DNA of 64,000 bases. It comes from Cardinalis cardinalis. Taxonomy: Eukaryota; Chordata; Aves; Passeriformes; Cardinalidae. The stretch lies in NCBI GenBank assembly GCA_014549065.1, contig JACDOX010000024.1, positions 6,791,577 to 6,855,576 of the forward strand, written 5' to 3'. Positions 35,001-47,165 of the stretch are shown one piece after another (position 1 is the stretch's first letter; every line of letters starts with the position of its first letter). The position numbers were made by a program, and so were the translations under genes. The notes under the pieces are model-generated. The model did no database searches and was not told the origin of the DNA. It saw nothing but the letters and a program-made list of their open reading frames with translations.

Positions 35001-37435
35001 GAGCACCTGCGCTCAGGAACCCAAATGACCATAGAAAGCCTGTGACTATTGCCAGTAATGACAAAGGAACATTCACAAAAACAAACAAATTATCACACTT
35101 TAAAATTACTTTATAAGAACTTCGAATGAAGACATAGAAGTTATTATCAGCCCATATTTTGATACAGTTTAAATTACAATTTAAGTTATATGGGAACATC
35201 ACAATTAGCAGTAGAGACTTGAAACCCAAGATATAAAATTAAAGAATGCTTTCATTCTAAATGTGAAGGAACCATNAAGCGATTTAAAACCATTTGTGTA
35301 ACAACTTTTCATTAAAATCTTTATTTAATAGCATTAAAAGTCTTCTATTTCTGTCCCTCCAGAANAGGTCTAACAGTTAATATTCTCAACTGTGGTAAAT
35401 ACTGTTTGGAGGGAAGAACACCTAAGTATTCAATTTGCTTTTCTGGGAGAGAAGTTTTACAAAGTTTACCATTCCACTGAGGCCCAATGGAAACCTACCA
35501 TAACTGACTGTGATTTTGTCAAGTGGATACTAGCTCCCCAGAAGGCAATAGATTTAGAAAGCTGGAGAGGAACAGTTGCTTTTCAGTGGAGTGGAAGCCA
35601 GGCTGATTAAAGACAAAAGAATTACAAGAGAACCAGAATCTGAGATTGATTGCTGCCATTGATGAAAAACATCTAATATACAAGGTAAAAAAAAATACTT
35701 CTGAAAAGAACTAAAATACATTAATTCTAGAAAGAGATTAACTTTTAATGGCAGTATTAAGAACTCATTTGTGTCCTNCTTAAAAAGAAAATTACTTACA
35801 GAATGGATTCCATCATAGCTGACATAAATTTACACTTTGAAAAACCAAAAGATGTTACACTTTAGTGTGTGATACTTTATATTCCAAGATGCCTATTTCT
35901 TCCTCTTTTTCTGATTCACCTCTTGAAAATAAAACTACAACTTAATTAAATACAAATCAGTGAAAAAGATCTGACAAGAAATCCCTTTTTGAGATCCTAA
36001 GTATTTCCTTGCTTGGAATCTAGGGAGCAAATATTATGCACCTAAGCAAATATTCAATAGCCATTTTAGACACAATATGCCACCCAATCTGGTCTTCAGC
36101 TGTTGCTGCAAAAAGACATGTCTTTATGTAATGCACCCTTGTGCAGGAAACTCTGGGACTCTTCAGGTGCCTAAATTGGTTCTACAGAACTACTTCTAAG
36201 TAGGTGAATTGTCACTTGTGTTCAGGCCAGATACACAGAATAAGTCAAATATAGTTGTGTCTGAAAATATTAACTTACTTCCATGTGTTTTTAAAAGGTC
36301 CCTGGGCTACTACTCTTGATGTAGGTGTGTACGCTGAATCTTTTTATTGATGTTCTTTAGCAGATTGAGGTCTTATGTCCTATAGATCATTCTGAAGAGA
36401 TGCAATTTTATTGACCAATTCAAGAACTCCTGTAGGGTATTGCAGTGTATATCTAATGGGGATGTTATATTTTGAGTCTATCTATGAAAGATTCATTATG
36501 GATNCTATGAAAAATTCATTACATTTTATGCATTTGTAAAAGTGGGACACAAAAATCCCCCAGACCAGCCAAACACAAGAAAAAACAACCAAGCAAGAAA
36601 AAAAACTAAACAAAGCCCAAGCCTGCCCAAACTCATTACTATATGATTATCAGAACCCACATTATAATTGAAATATAGTGGTTCAAGATGAGAGAAATTC
36701 ACAATTTTTGGGAAAACTCTTTGGCTAGTAAAACCTTTTTAAGAAGGAATGTGAAAAGTTATTCCCACTTTTTTTTAAAGTAAAAATACTTCCATTGTTT
36801 ATGTGTCTGAATCAAAGGGAAAGTACGTATATAATTTAATATAAACTAATCAGATAAGGATTTGAAGTATTCAAAGCAAATTTAGAAAACTACTATAACT
36901 CAATGGCAGAGACACTTCTTGGCATTTAATATAAGTATTAAATTGTTCTTAGTTTAAAAAAAAAGGAGCATGTACAAGTGATTTTTCATAAAACATTGGG
37001 TCTTCAGGTGTCACAGGTAAGAATAAATCTATAAACTACAGTCTGCTTGAAGTCAGAGGGGTTTTATACCTTTTTTCTTTATGCAAAACACTACTTTTTC
37101 ATCTTAGACTGAGTCAAGGTAAACAGAACACAGGAAACTTTATCAGCCTGTTGAGCCACTATTGCTGAAACAGCACATACGGAGGAGAAAGACAGCATTT
37201 CAGCAACCTAGCAAGATAATTTAGAGTGAAACTTGACCAAAAATTACCTGGGGACCCTGTAGTAATGCNTACAGCTATAGCTTGGGTGTAAAACCTTTTC
37301 CTGTGGGTTTAAATGTAAACTCTAAGAGAAGCCAAGAATAGTCCTTTGTACTTTCAGCTTAAGTAAATATAAAAGAGTACAGATGTGCAGAATATAAAAC
37401 CTTTCTAGACACAAGAAGCAGGGGCAAATATTTAT
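29071..37435. other. Long AT-rich non-coding stretch
   Basis: No gene is recognised. Small features are an 8-base G run near 31003-31010, a CT run at about 33190-33208 and a GA run at 33750-33760. A 72-codon + frame at 35392-35610 has no known motif. Confidence 0.5.
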
Positions 37436-37760
37436 CAGGGCCTTGAGTGAACAAAAAGGCCTTAATGTCTCTGAGTGCTCCGGACCCTGCTCATGATCCC
37501 AGGAGCCCCACTTCAGCTCAGCTCTGAGCAGAGGCACTGCTGTCTCCAGCCCAGAGGTGATCCACATTGCATCAGCTCCTGCTCCACAATCCTGTGTCCA
37601 GCTCTGCTCATTGGGCTCCCAGTTTGGACCCTGGAGGAATGATGGACTTGATTCATCCCTTCACCCTTTCTGGGGCTGTCATTAAGCACTACTGTCAGCC
37701 CCCAGCGCTGCTGGCAGTGCTCAAGCCCTGTGGGGCCCCATTCCGATAATGGTGGCACAA
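37436..37760. other. GC-richer patch of unknown origin
   Basis: About 320 bp are clearly richer in G and C than the surroundings, with open frames on both strands and no recognised domain. It is possibly an old transposon fragment. No splice pair is convincing. Confidence 0.3.
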
Positions 37761-38864
37761 ACTATGCCGTGTTTTCTGCCTCATTTCCCTCTTGAAGCAG
37801 ATCTGCACACAAGGATTAGGAGAAAACTGTATAAATAGTCTGATCATCCTAAACTGCTGTTTATTGCCAACACTTTGTTCTTGTGTTTGGCTGATGCAAG
37901 ATTTTGCTGGTAATTATGTATATGCAGCAGAATGAAAGGTGTCACAAGATCTTTGAAAAACCCTCACACATTTTTGTCCCTTGTCTGCTGTGATTCCCAA
38001 GGATGTCATTATAACCTGTGTAACAGGCAGAGGGGTAATTGTACAGAGTAGTAGGACCAGAACCTTAAATGTACAAGCCTATCACACCAGCTGAAGCACA
38101 ATGTGCAAACATCAGCTATTCTAGTTTATGCACAGAATCATGATCCTAAGTTTCAAAGAAAAGCAGTTCTGTTGTGTCAGTCAGAAGTAGAGACACACAA
38201 TTAACTCAACAGATTCAATCAAAGCAGAAAACTGGGACAATTACTGCACTTAAGTGAGACAATGTAACTCATGAGTTTCTCTTAGGCCTGATGAAAACTT
38301 GCTTGCATAAGGTCTTTCACTGAGATTTTAATTAACAACAGGTTGTGCTCAGATGTATGGGCATTCACTTAATGGAAAGTAATGCTAAAATAGTTAGTGA
38401 TGAAAGGATAATTTCTACAGATTAAAAATATACATGAACAATTTAACATTGGTTGTTGGAAACCTATTATCTTTTATCTTGATCATTAGACCCNCTTCAC
38501 GTATTTCAATCATATCCAGATTTTTGTAACTGTAACAAAGTATAATGGACTCTTTAAAAATGTGGATGATTTGCTTATGCCTTTTTGATGAGAATAAAGT
38601 TCAAACATATATTAGTGTGGCCAGTGGGAGGTATTCAGAAATTCATAAAGACTTACAACTAGCTGGAAGGTGCTTTCCATTTGCCTCTTGACATAATAGG
38701 AAATATGTTTTTGTACATATCTTTATTTTGTATATATCTCTACTTATCTTTCTGACCCACTCCTGTTACATAAAATTAATAGGGTTAGAAACAGCACTTG
38801 GAAACATCCACTGGTAAATCCTATACATATCAATAGTAAATTACTCAACACTTATGGTTAAAGG

Positions 38865-38905
38865 TGACCTCTAAAAGTCATCTGGTCTGATCATCCACTC
38901 TCCAC
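38865..38905 (-). mobile_element. Possible ancient CR1 3'-end fragment
   Basis: GGTGACCTCTAAAAGTCATC followed by TGGTCTGATC resembles a diverged reverse complement of the CR1 3' end (GACCTCTAGAGGTCATCTAG-like stretch). It is too short and diverged for certainty. Confidence 0.3.
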
Positions 38906-41894
38906 CATCAATGTCTTGGTTTATATCCTATTTCTACATTTTAATTTAAAAGAAACTATCAAGGAGTGTAGTATGCTCCACAGGGTTTTCATCCAAACAG
39001 CCTCTTCTACATACAAGATCAAGACTCCTCTACCCTGTAAGTTCTATACCTAATGTGAGACTCCCAGTCATAGCTGTATTTGGAGATGTACTTAGTTCTG
39101 AGGACTCAATTAAAGTTGTTATTTTAAGGCTTTTCAACCCTAAAACTCAGGAAAAAAGAAAAATGTTTGATGGTGCTTGGTTCCATCTTTGATTTTTTGA
39201 TGATTTATCATTACTCCTACTTTGGCAAGTGTTCTGAGCAGTAATGGAAAGATTGGGAATAACATGCAAATTTCAAATACCAAGAGACAGGCCTGGAATA
39301 GATGCTTTGCTTATGGTTCCTGAGCAATTGCCAAAGATAATATGTTATGGGTTTCTCAAGCCAAAAAAAGAAAGAGGACAGCGGGAAGTGACATGTACAG
39401 ACTAAATTAGTGTGAGAGATGGTTTCTGCTTGANTGCTAGTTTCAGGGATACCTTGAGTCCCTGAACTCTAGGCACAGCATGAAAACACATAGAAGTGAA
39501 ATTGTTGAAAACCACTTAAGCAGAATTGTTGATTTCATGGAAAAACAACCTACATGGTTGTAAAGAAAACAAGCAGAGAATTTAACTTTTGGGCATTTTG
39601 CCTCACCATACTTGCAATATACTAAGCCAGATAGCATTTTAGGAAAGCATCAGANATGTTATTTTGTTTTTAATTTTCTTCAAAAAAAGGAGGCAGAAAG
39701 ATTGCTAATGTCATGTATATCCAATGTGCTGTTACCTTTAGCCATCTGTTGTACGTAAAATGGCATTTTTCGCTTCCTCTGTATGTGAGAAATTGTGGTA
39801 AAGTCTCCCTGCCATGTTCCTCTATGAATGAACTNGAACCATTTTTAGAGTAGGCTGGTGATCCACAAACCTCCAGAGTGGTAACAGCCATAGTATCTAC
39901 ATAATTCCCATCACTGGGGTGCTTACCTATATCCAAGACCAAATAAGTTCAGACTGAGAGTAAATGTATATATACTTCTTGTGGCAGTAAACTCGAATAC
40001 AGTAAACTGTGCACATAAGGAAAAAAAAATCCCATTTTTTCCATCAAATTCCACTGCCCATAGGCTGGAAGGATCCTACTTTTTTCCCCAGTAAGTTTTT
40101 AGTATATGTACTGAACCAAGGACAAGTTATTTGAAACAAGTATATGAAAACTGAGTAGCTTTTCCTAGGAACACACAGATTTCAAGGGAATATTTTCAGG
40201 GGAGTAGTTTGGGAGACTACTACAAAATTTAGTGATGTCAGTTAAAGCCCCACCATTGATGACAGACTTTGGAACAGGTTCCTATCGTCTTAATCTAAAA
40301 AATGGGGGAAAAATACTGCTTTTTGAAGAAATTGGATCAGAGGAAAGATTTTTGAAAGTTTTAAATTTCCATGTTTTCAGATTTGGCTCCACTTCCACTC
40401 TCNTCCTGAAATTAGGCTAGACCAAAATTTGGAGCCTCTGGCAATCTTGAAACATACAGTTCTTCATTGAAATACATCCTCCTGGCCATGTTAGTGACAA
40501 CAAAACTGCAAGAGTATCTTTTTTAGTGAAGAGAATTTTTTTTCTGTGGAGAGAGAGGGAGATACGCAATCAGTTTTTGCTCTTTAAGTAAACCTTTTAA
40601 AAACACAAGTCCTTGTGATTCTTTAAATGCCATGAAAGCTTCTTCCCTGCACATGCTGTCAAAAGCAAATGACCCTCCAAACAAACCAATCTACTACATG
40701 TTTTAAACAAAGCCCTCAAAAATGAATGCATTTATCTGAAAGAGTTTCACTAGAACATTTTCAAGCAACCCCACTCAGAATCAATCAGACTGTCATGTCG
40801 AGAAAATTGTCAGAAAATGAGAATTGTATCTATATATAAATACAGCTATTACTTCTCAAAAGACATCCATAATACATAAGATTTTATATGTCTTTTTGTC
40901 TCTACTGATTTTAACAGTGTTTGGAGACTATTTTTCAAAATGTAACAGTAATTGTACTTATAAAGATCACAAAAGCAGAACATAAATTTGTTCTTAGATT
41001 GTATTTGGCTTTTTTTAACCAAAATAATTAGATTGTCAACACTAAAAACATCTTGATAAAAGTCTAGGAGCATATAGAAATACTAGATATTGCTTACATT
41101 CAAGATCCTTTATTAACCAACAGAATGACATTATGCTTCCTGAAGTGCTATAGAAGTAAAAGACATAGTCAACTTTTCTGAATAATATTTTCTAGAATCA
41201 GAATTCTAATACTCAAGTGTCCCTAGTCAGGTGACTAGAATGACTAATAACTGGAATCCCTATCTGTCNTCATGATTTTTTTTATCTCACAAGCACTCTC
41301 TCTCAAAAATTTCAGTATGAAACTGGTTTTCTAATTCAAATAATTGGGCAACTACTTTAAATTAAACTTTAAGTAAATTTTTCCTCTTTATTATTTGTTT
41401 TAAATACAATATTAATGAAATAATTATTCAAGTAAAGTTTTTTAAATAATTGTAAAAACATGGAATGCACAGAAAGCATTTTAACAAAACAGTCTCTCAT
41501 CGTAACAGACATAAATATATGAAGCCTGCAAGTTTCATTTAATTCTATTTAATCCACTTGTCTTTTACACTATCTTTAAAAGGTATTTCATCAAAAGTTA
41601 TAATGACATTATTTTGTTAAAATTATAAACCTATCAAAATCCATTATTCTTTTTTCTATCTTTTCTGACNTACCATGTTTTGCTGAGCTTCCAATTATGA
41701 CTGGGTTGTTTGTTGTAACTCTAACTTTTAACTTTTACTTTGNAAAGTTTAATTGTTTTATGCAAAGAAAATAATCTCCACTGGGAGAGGCAGTAGTGCA
41801 ATGCAATGAAAACCTGGCCATTCCGATAATTTAATTGCATCTACAGATCCAGCCAAAAGTGAACCCTCAGTGGAATAAATGAATCTGGTTTTTT

Positions 41895-41926
41895 ATTAGA
41901 CCTACTTACTTATATTAGACCTACTT
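41895..41926. repeat. Two-copy 13-bp direct repeat
   Basis: ATTAGACCTACTT occurs at 41895-41907 and 41914-41926 with a 19-bp period. Confidence 0.85.
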
Positions 41927-43099
41927 GGTGTTGAGGGGTGGACATATATTTTCATTGGACTTTTGATCTGGATTTAGAAAGTTTTGAAAACATTTGTAAT
42001 GCCAGATAACAGGCTCAGTATATCATCTTATTAATACAATATGGAAAGCACTTTAGAAAATTGTTANATCTTTATTTTTGGAGTGCAGTGCCATTAGTGC
42101 TGTCAGATTGCATATCACTTGTATAAAATGTGATTTAAAACATGTAAATTAATATTAATCTGATTGAAGTATACAGACTATGGGAACCTTCTCAGGCTTA
42201 GTAAAATGGCTCTGATCTCAAATAAGTCTGTGACACAGACAATTTTTTGTAAAATTTTTTTTTTTTTAATTTTCAGGTAACAGACATTAGTGAGCAGCAT
42301 GTTACAATATCAGGAGTAACTAACTNTAAATAAAAAAAGTTGCAGCAAAAATACCACCCAAGAATACATAAAAAGTTTGATCTCTGATCCCATAAAAAGC
42401 CCTCATGTGGATGAATATCAGCATATTTGTTTAATATGACTACAGAAAGCATAGAGATAAAATTATTCCACTGGTGAGAATTACATTGTCTTTAATCATT
42501 AAGTGAAATATATTTCATACGTTTTTACACAAACCTAAGAGGATATTTTGAAAATTGGCAGTGCAGAGGAGCCCACATTTAGGAAAGGAACCCTGCCTGA
42601 AGGCAGCTCTATATTTATCTGATTATTTGCTATATGTTGAAATTGCTGGTTGCTTGACAGTGGAAAAGGCTGGTTATGGAGTAGCCCTGGAGGTCATACA
42701 GCTCTGTACATTTTGCCTCAGGGTGTGTGTACACTACAGGACAAAGCGCTTGAGTTGCATCCATCTGAAGTTTCTCAGGAATTGGAGAAAGTGTAGGAGA
42801 GCAGTATAATTCAGCATATTGCTGAGAATCAGATCACTAGTGCTGCCTTCAGATGGAATCAATCAGCCTGGCCACTAACTGCCAGGCTAATCCAGTTTTA
42901 CTGTGGCCCACACTTGTACCCATATCCTTGACTTCCCTGGGTAAATATGCTGGTTGAGCGGGTAATCTTTAACATAATACTGAATTTGTGTGGTACAGAC
43001 ATGGCCAAAAAAGTGATTTTAAGAAAAACTTATAAACTACATTTTATAGCTAAAAGTGAATTAAAGAGCTAATTAAATGTCCTGGGATTAAGGAACACA

Positions 43100-43124
43100 A
43101 ATATTTCCTTTTAAAGGAAATATT
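43100..43124. repeat. Perfect inverted repeat, 12-bp arms, 1-bp centre
   Basis: AATATTTCCTTT (43100-43111), one T, then its exact reverse complement (43113-43124). It is AT-rich with a strong dyad. Confidence 0.85.
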
Positions 43125-43389
43125 ACTAGTCTAAAATAGCTCATGCCACCAAAGTCTCAGCAGTGGGACTTTTTAGGAGAGTGAATCTCTTTTAAAGATA
43201 TAAGGTNCTAGTTACTATAGCAAATGCTTATTTTCACTAAAATGAAGTGACAAAGCTGAGACATTTGAGATAAAGAAATAAATCTGTGCTAAGTTTACAC
43301 TAAAATACCTCTAATAATCACATAAATTAAGGGAACTAGGCTCATGCAGTAACATTATTCAAAAAAGAAAAGNATATTAATGTCTATGT

Positions 43390-43918
43390 GATGTTGTGAG
43401 ATCCCACCTGGAGTACTGTGTACAGTTCTGGTGCCCCTAAGATCAGGAGGACATGGAAATGTTGGAACAAGTCCAGAGGAGGCCCACAAAGTTGAAAAGA
43501 GGGTTGAAGCACCTTCTCTACAATGACAGGCTAAGGAAATTGGGGCCGCTCAGCCCAGACAAGAGAACANTGCATGGGTACCTCATAGCAACATTCCTGT
43601 ACCTGAAGAGGCTTACAGGGAACCCAGAGAGGGATTCCATGTCAGGAAATGTAGTCATAGGATGAGGAGTAAAGGGTACAAATAGAAAGAGGGGAAATGT
43701 AGTTTAGATATTCTGAAAAAAATATTTTACTGTGAGTGTGGTGAGACAGTAGAACAGGCTGCCCAGGAAGGCNGTGGATGCCCCAGCCCTGGCAGTGATC
43801 AAAGCCAGTTTGGATAAGGTCTGGTCTAGTGGGAGGTTTCATTGCCCATGGCTGGGGGCTGGAACTACATGATCTTTAAGGTCCCTTCCAACCCCTAGCA
43901 TTCTGAGATTCTATGATC
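43390..43918 (+). mobile_element. CR1 LINE, 3'-truncated type copy
   Basis: This is the 3' end of a CR1 non-LTR retrotransposon in sense orientation. Family hallmarks in order are CACCTGGAGTACTGTGTACA, GTTCTGG, then a TGGAACAAGTCCAGAGGAGG region and AAGGCTGAGGGAGCTGGG-like sequence. GAACAGGCTGCCCAGGAAGG (43751-43770) and CTGGAACTACATGATC follow, and the copy ends with TTCTATGAT-type terminal repeats. Only the end of the reverse transcriptase reading frame and the 3' UTR are present, with internal deletions, as in most avian CR1 copies. Open frames in it are remnants. Confidence 0.95.
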
Positions 43919-46900
43919 CCGCAGATCTGTGCTCAATTCTGTACAAAAGAAGCATTACTGATAATTGTTTTAAACAATAATGCAAAAGGACTGTCACTCA
44001 TTGTAAAGTCTCTTGAAGCTTTTAATCTTTCCGGTTTTGTCTGCTATGGACACTTGTTTGTTTTTAATTGAGATGCACTCCTTCCATATTAGAGCACTTT
44101 CCTCATACCTGTCTTTTTGTTGATGTTTTATAGCTCCCACAAACTCAAAAAAGTTAAAAAAATCAAAATCAAGCCCCCTCCCAGACTCCATTTCTCCTCT
44201 GGTCTCTAAATAGGTAAGTAAGAAATTTTTTTTATCTCATTTACATGACATGTGCAATAAGTTTGCATTTTTGCGTAGATGATAAGGCCCTTTTGGCATT
44301 TTTCTGCTAGCGACACTAATTAGGGTTAAATATCTAACTTTTTGAACTATCTCCCTTAGGATCCCAATCCATCTGGTATTAATAGGGTTTCAAACTTTAT
44401 GGTTGCTACTGTTTTCTTAGATTTCCTAAGGAGCTTTCAGGTAAATATTACTGGCAGCAGATTNTTGCATAAACTGTAGATAAGTCTCTGTAAAGAGACT
44501 GTACTTATAAACCATAGGTAGTTGTTTAGATCTGATGTCAACATACACTATTTGACCTGTCACATTTTAAGCTGTAAGTAAAGCCCATTTTCAAAAAAAT
44601 CCATTTCTGTCAGCTACTTTGTTAACAGAGGGGTGTAGGAAAATTTGCATTTGTACTACTAAATAAAAATATGGAAGATGTATGTTCTGACCCATTTAAA
44701 ACTGCAAAACTATGGTGAGGTCAACAAACTTGAATTTTGCCATAACTATACGATGAGAGAGAGTCTTCAATCATCTTGTTAGACATCAATGATGACTTAA
44801 GTGAGGGCAGCCATTTTGCCATTGTTAAAGACTAATTGTACTATTTTGATCCATGTGTAACTGTCAGTAATTAAATTCTTCCAGGCTGTGTCTCAAAGAG
44901 AATCAAATGTGTCNTGGATACCTTTGCAGTATCTCTCATGTAGCTTTGCAGGAGAAGGATGTGATCTGCAGAAAGATTGATTTGATCAGGACTTAGAAGC
45001 AATGAAGAGACATAACTTTTAACTGCTAGACTTTATCTGATCAGGTTTTCTGTGCCTCTGCAATCAAAGAGTTTCTTCCACTTACTGTATAATACAGAAC
45101 AAATATCTTGTACAATCATCTCATCAGCTTTTCCTTCCCACTGATTACTCTGTGCTTCCATCTGTTGAATGGATGTAAGACTTACATCCTGTAAGAATTA
45201 CAATCCTATATTAGCTTCAAAAGTTGTTAATATTCTTCCATAACTCACTGGAAGTTTAAAAAATAATTTTCCTATTGGCTTAAAACCTGTATTTCTCCCA
45301 GTCTTCCAGATACATCTGTGGAGGCAGATCTCTGGAGATATGAATCAAATATGAGTGGAAGAAGTGGAAGAAGTTCTCTGCATATTGTACATTTTCAGTA
45401 TTTAGGACATTGACTGTAATAACATGCTTATGATTGGTTTAATTTGTTTCCTGCTTAGTCACTGGCTGTTTGGATTTTTAAATACAAGCTATTAAATTTG
45501 GGAGACTGAGGTGAAGTTGTGTCAGCACAATTTTCTGATCTTTAAGAGATGCTCGGCTCAAACATGTTTCTTTATCTGGGCTTTTAGGATATCCATAAAA
45601 AAAACTAGGGAAGACAAAGAGGGGAGGAGAAGGCCNTGAAGACAAAAGTCTGAAGTACAATAAAGACTTAAGTAAGTGAATGAATAAAGTATTCCTGAAT
45701 TCTCCTGTCTGCCATAAATTGTCTATTTCCCATTTTCTGATGTGCAATAGTTCACAAGTTTAAAAGCTCCCAATATTTGAAAAAGGATAACAGACCATTT
45801 GTAATTCTTCAGAAGGACATAGTAATAAATAACCATAAGCCCAAGTAGCACAATTTACAGTCAAATTTGATTCCCTGGCTTACATTCTTTTTATGATTTT
45901 CCACTGATTTACTTAATGATCAGTATTAAATTTTAAAAATCCATTCTTTGAAGTATTGGTTTGGTGACTTTGAAGTTGTAGTCTGTTGTCTATTAAAGGT
46001 AATTTTAAAATAAAGTCTTTTGTCTGTTATCTTGGATTTGCTTTAGAGCATAAAACACTTGATAAATGTTTGGAGTTATTCCTAAAAAAAATTCTTATTA
46101 CAACAAATTGATAACAGTGGTCAAGGATGTAATATATAAACAATAATGTCTGCTCAGATGTTAATATTGAATCTGTTAAGTAGTGTCTGTCTCAAGCTTT
46201 GCCTACAAAAAATACCATTGTACACAACAGTAAAGACAATGACAGCTTCTGTGAAAGTAATAGATATTCTTCAAAAATAAGTAAACTGTGTGATATATTT
46301 CAGAATTGTTAAATTATTGGCTTCACTTGGGCTGCACTGTAATAAAAAATTGCTGAAAAGGCTGTTAGTAAGGAAATAATATTTGTGCAACCTGTGTCCA
46401 GTATTTAGACTATTCCAGGTACTAGGATACTTGCCTGTATTGATGAAGACAATTTCTCTGATTCTTTATCTGTCAGATTTTTACATTTAATATTATATAA
46501 AAATTTGAGTTCAATGAAACTAAAAACACCATTCCATATGCTCATGGGTTTATGAAACANATGCCTTCCTTTGTGGATACTCTGGCCAATTGTACATGAT
46601 TTAAAGAAGATAAGTACAGATCATNTTTTGTGTTATATTAATGCTCAGTCATGCTGGGGTGAGGGACAAGAGACTTGATTGGTGCAGAATTTTTCAAAAT
46701 AATATTTGTTATTGTTATACTCAGTCTGGCCAGTTTACAGTGAACGCCTGCCTATGTATGCTGCTGAGTTATATAGGGAGACTATTGATGGTGAAAAGGG
46801 TTTATCAGCATATCTGTAAATAAAATATGTGACTAGAACAATTCAGTTCTATTTCATTAAACAAATGAAAATTTTGTTTTACTTAAATTTTAAAGTAATG

Positions 46901-47147
46901 CCTGATTAAATAATAAAATGAAAACACAGTTTTAGAAATATAGACTATCATAATGTAGAGTTTCTACACACGATAAATGCCATTGGTAACTAATAATTGT
47001 GAATCCAGTTCTCAATTTTCATTCTATCTGCCCCAAAATGGACAAATTCAGGCCAAATGGGGATGGACTGAATAGGTTCAGCNTAGTATTTTAAATAAGC
47101 TCATTAAACTATCAATTCTGTGGGATGTCTTATTCACTTTTCTGTTT
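43919..47147. other. AT-rich non-coding stretch
   Basis: No genes or clear repeats are seen. The short minus-strand open frames at 43994-44191 and 45478-45747 show no known motif. Confidence 0.5.
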
Positions 47148-47165
47148 GGGAAGGGAAGGGTAGGG
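47148..47165 (+). promoter_or_regulatory. Canonical G-quadruplex motif
   Basis: Four GGG runs are separated by 2-base loops (AA, AA, TA), the compact form expected to fold stably. It lies alone in AT-rich non-coding DNA. Folding and function are inferred from the pattern only. Confidence 0.8.

Larger units (their letters stand above)
37761..43389. other. AT-rich non-coding stretch
   Basis: No gene is recognised. A weak CR1-like 3'-end resemblance lies at 38865-38905. A two-copy 13-bp repeat with 19-bp spacing lies at 41895-41926. A near-perfect palindrome lies at 43100-43124. Confidence 0.5.

Noticed and set aside
35392..35610. 72-codon + frame with protein-like composition
   Set aside because: No recognisable domain, start context or splice signals.
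37729..41835. Shared 12-mer CATTCCGATAAT at about 37739 and 41819
   Set aside because: Flanking sequence shows no similarity, so it is likely coincidence.
43453..43665. 70-codon frame
   Set aside because: It is part of the CR1 copy, not a host gene.
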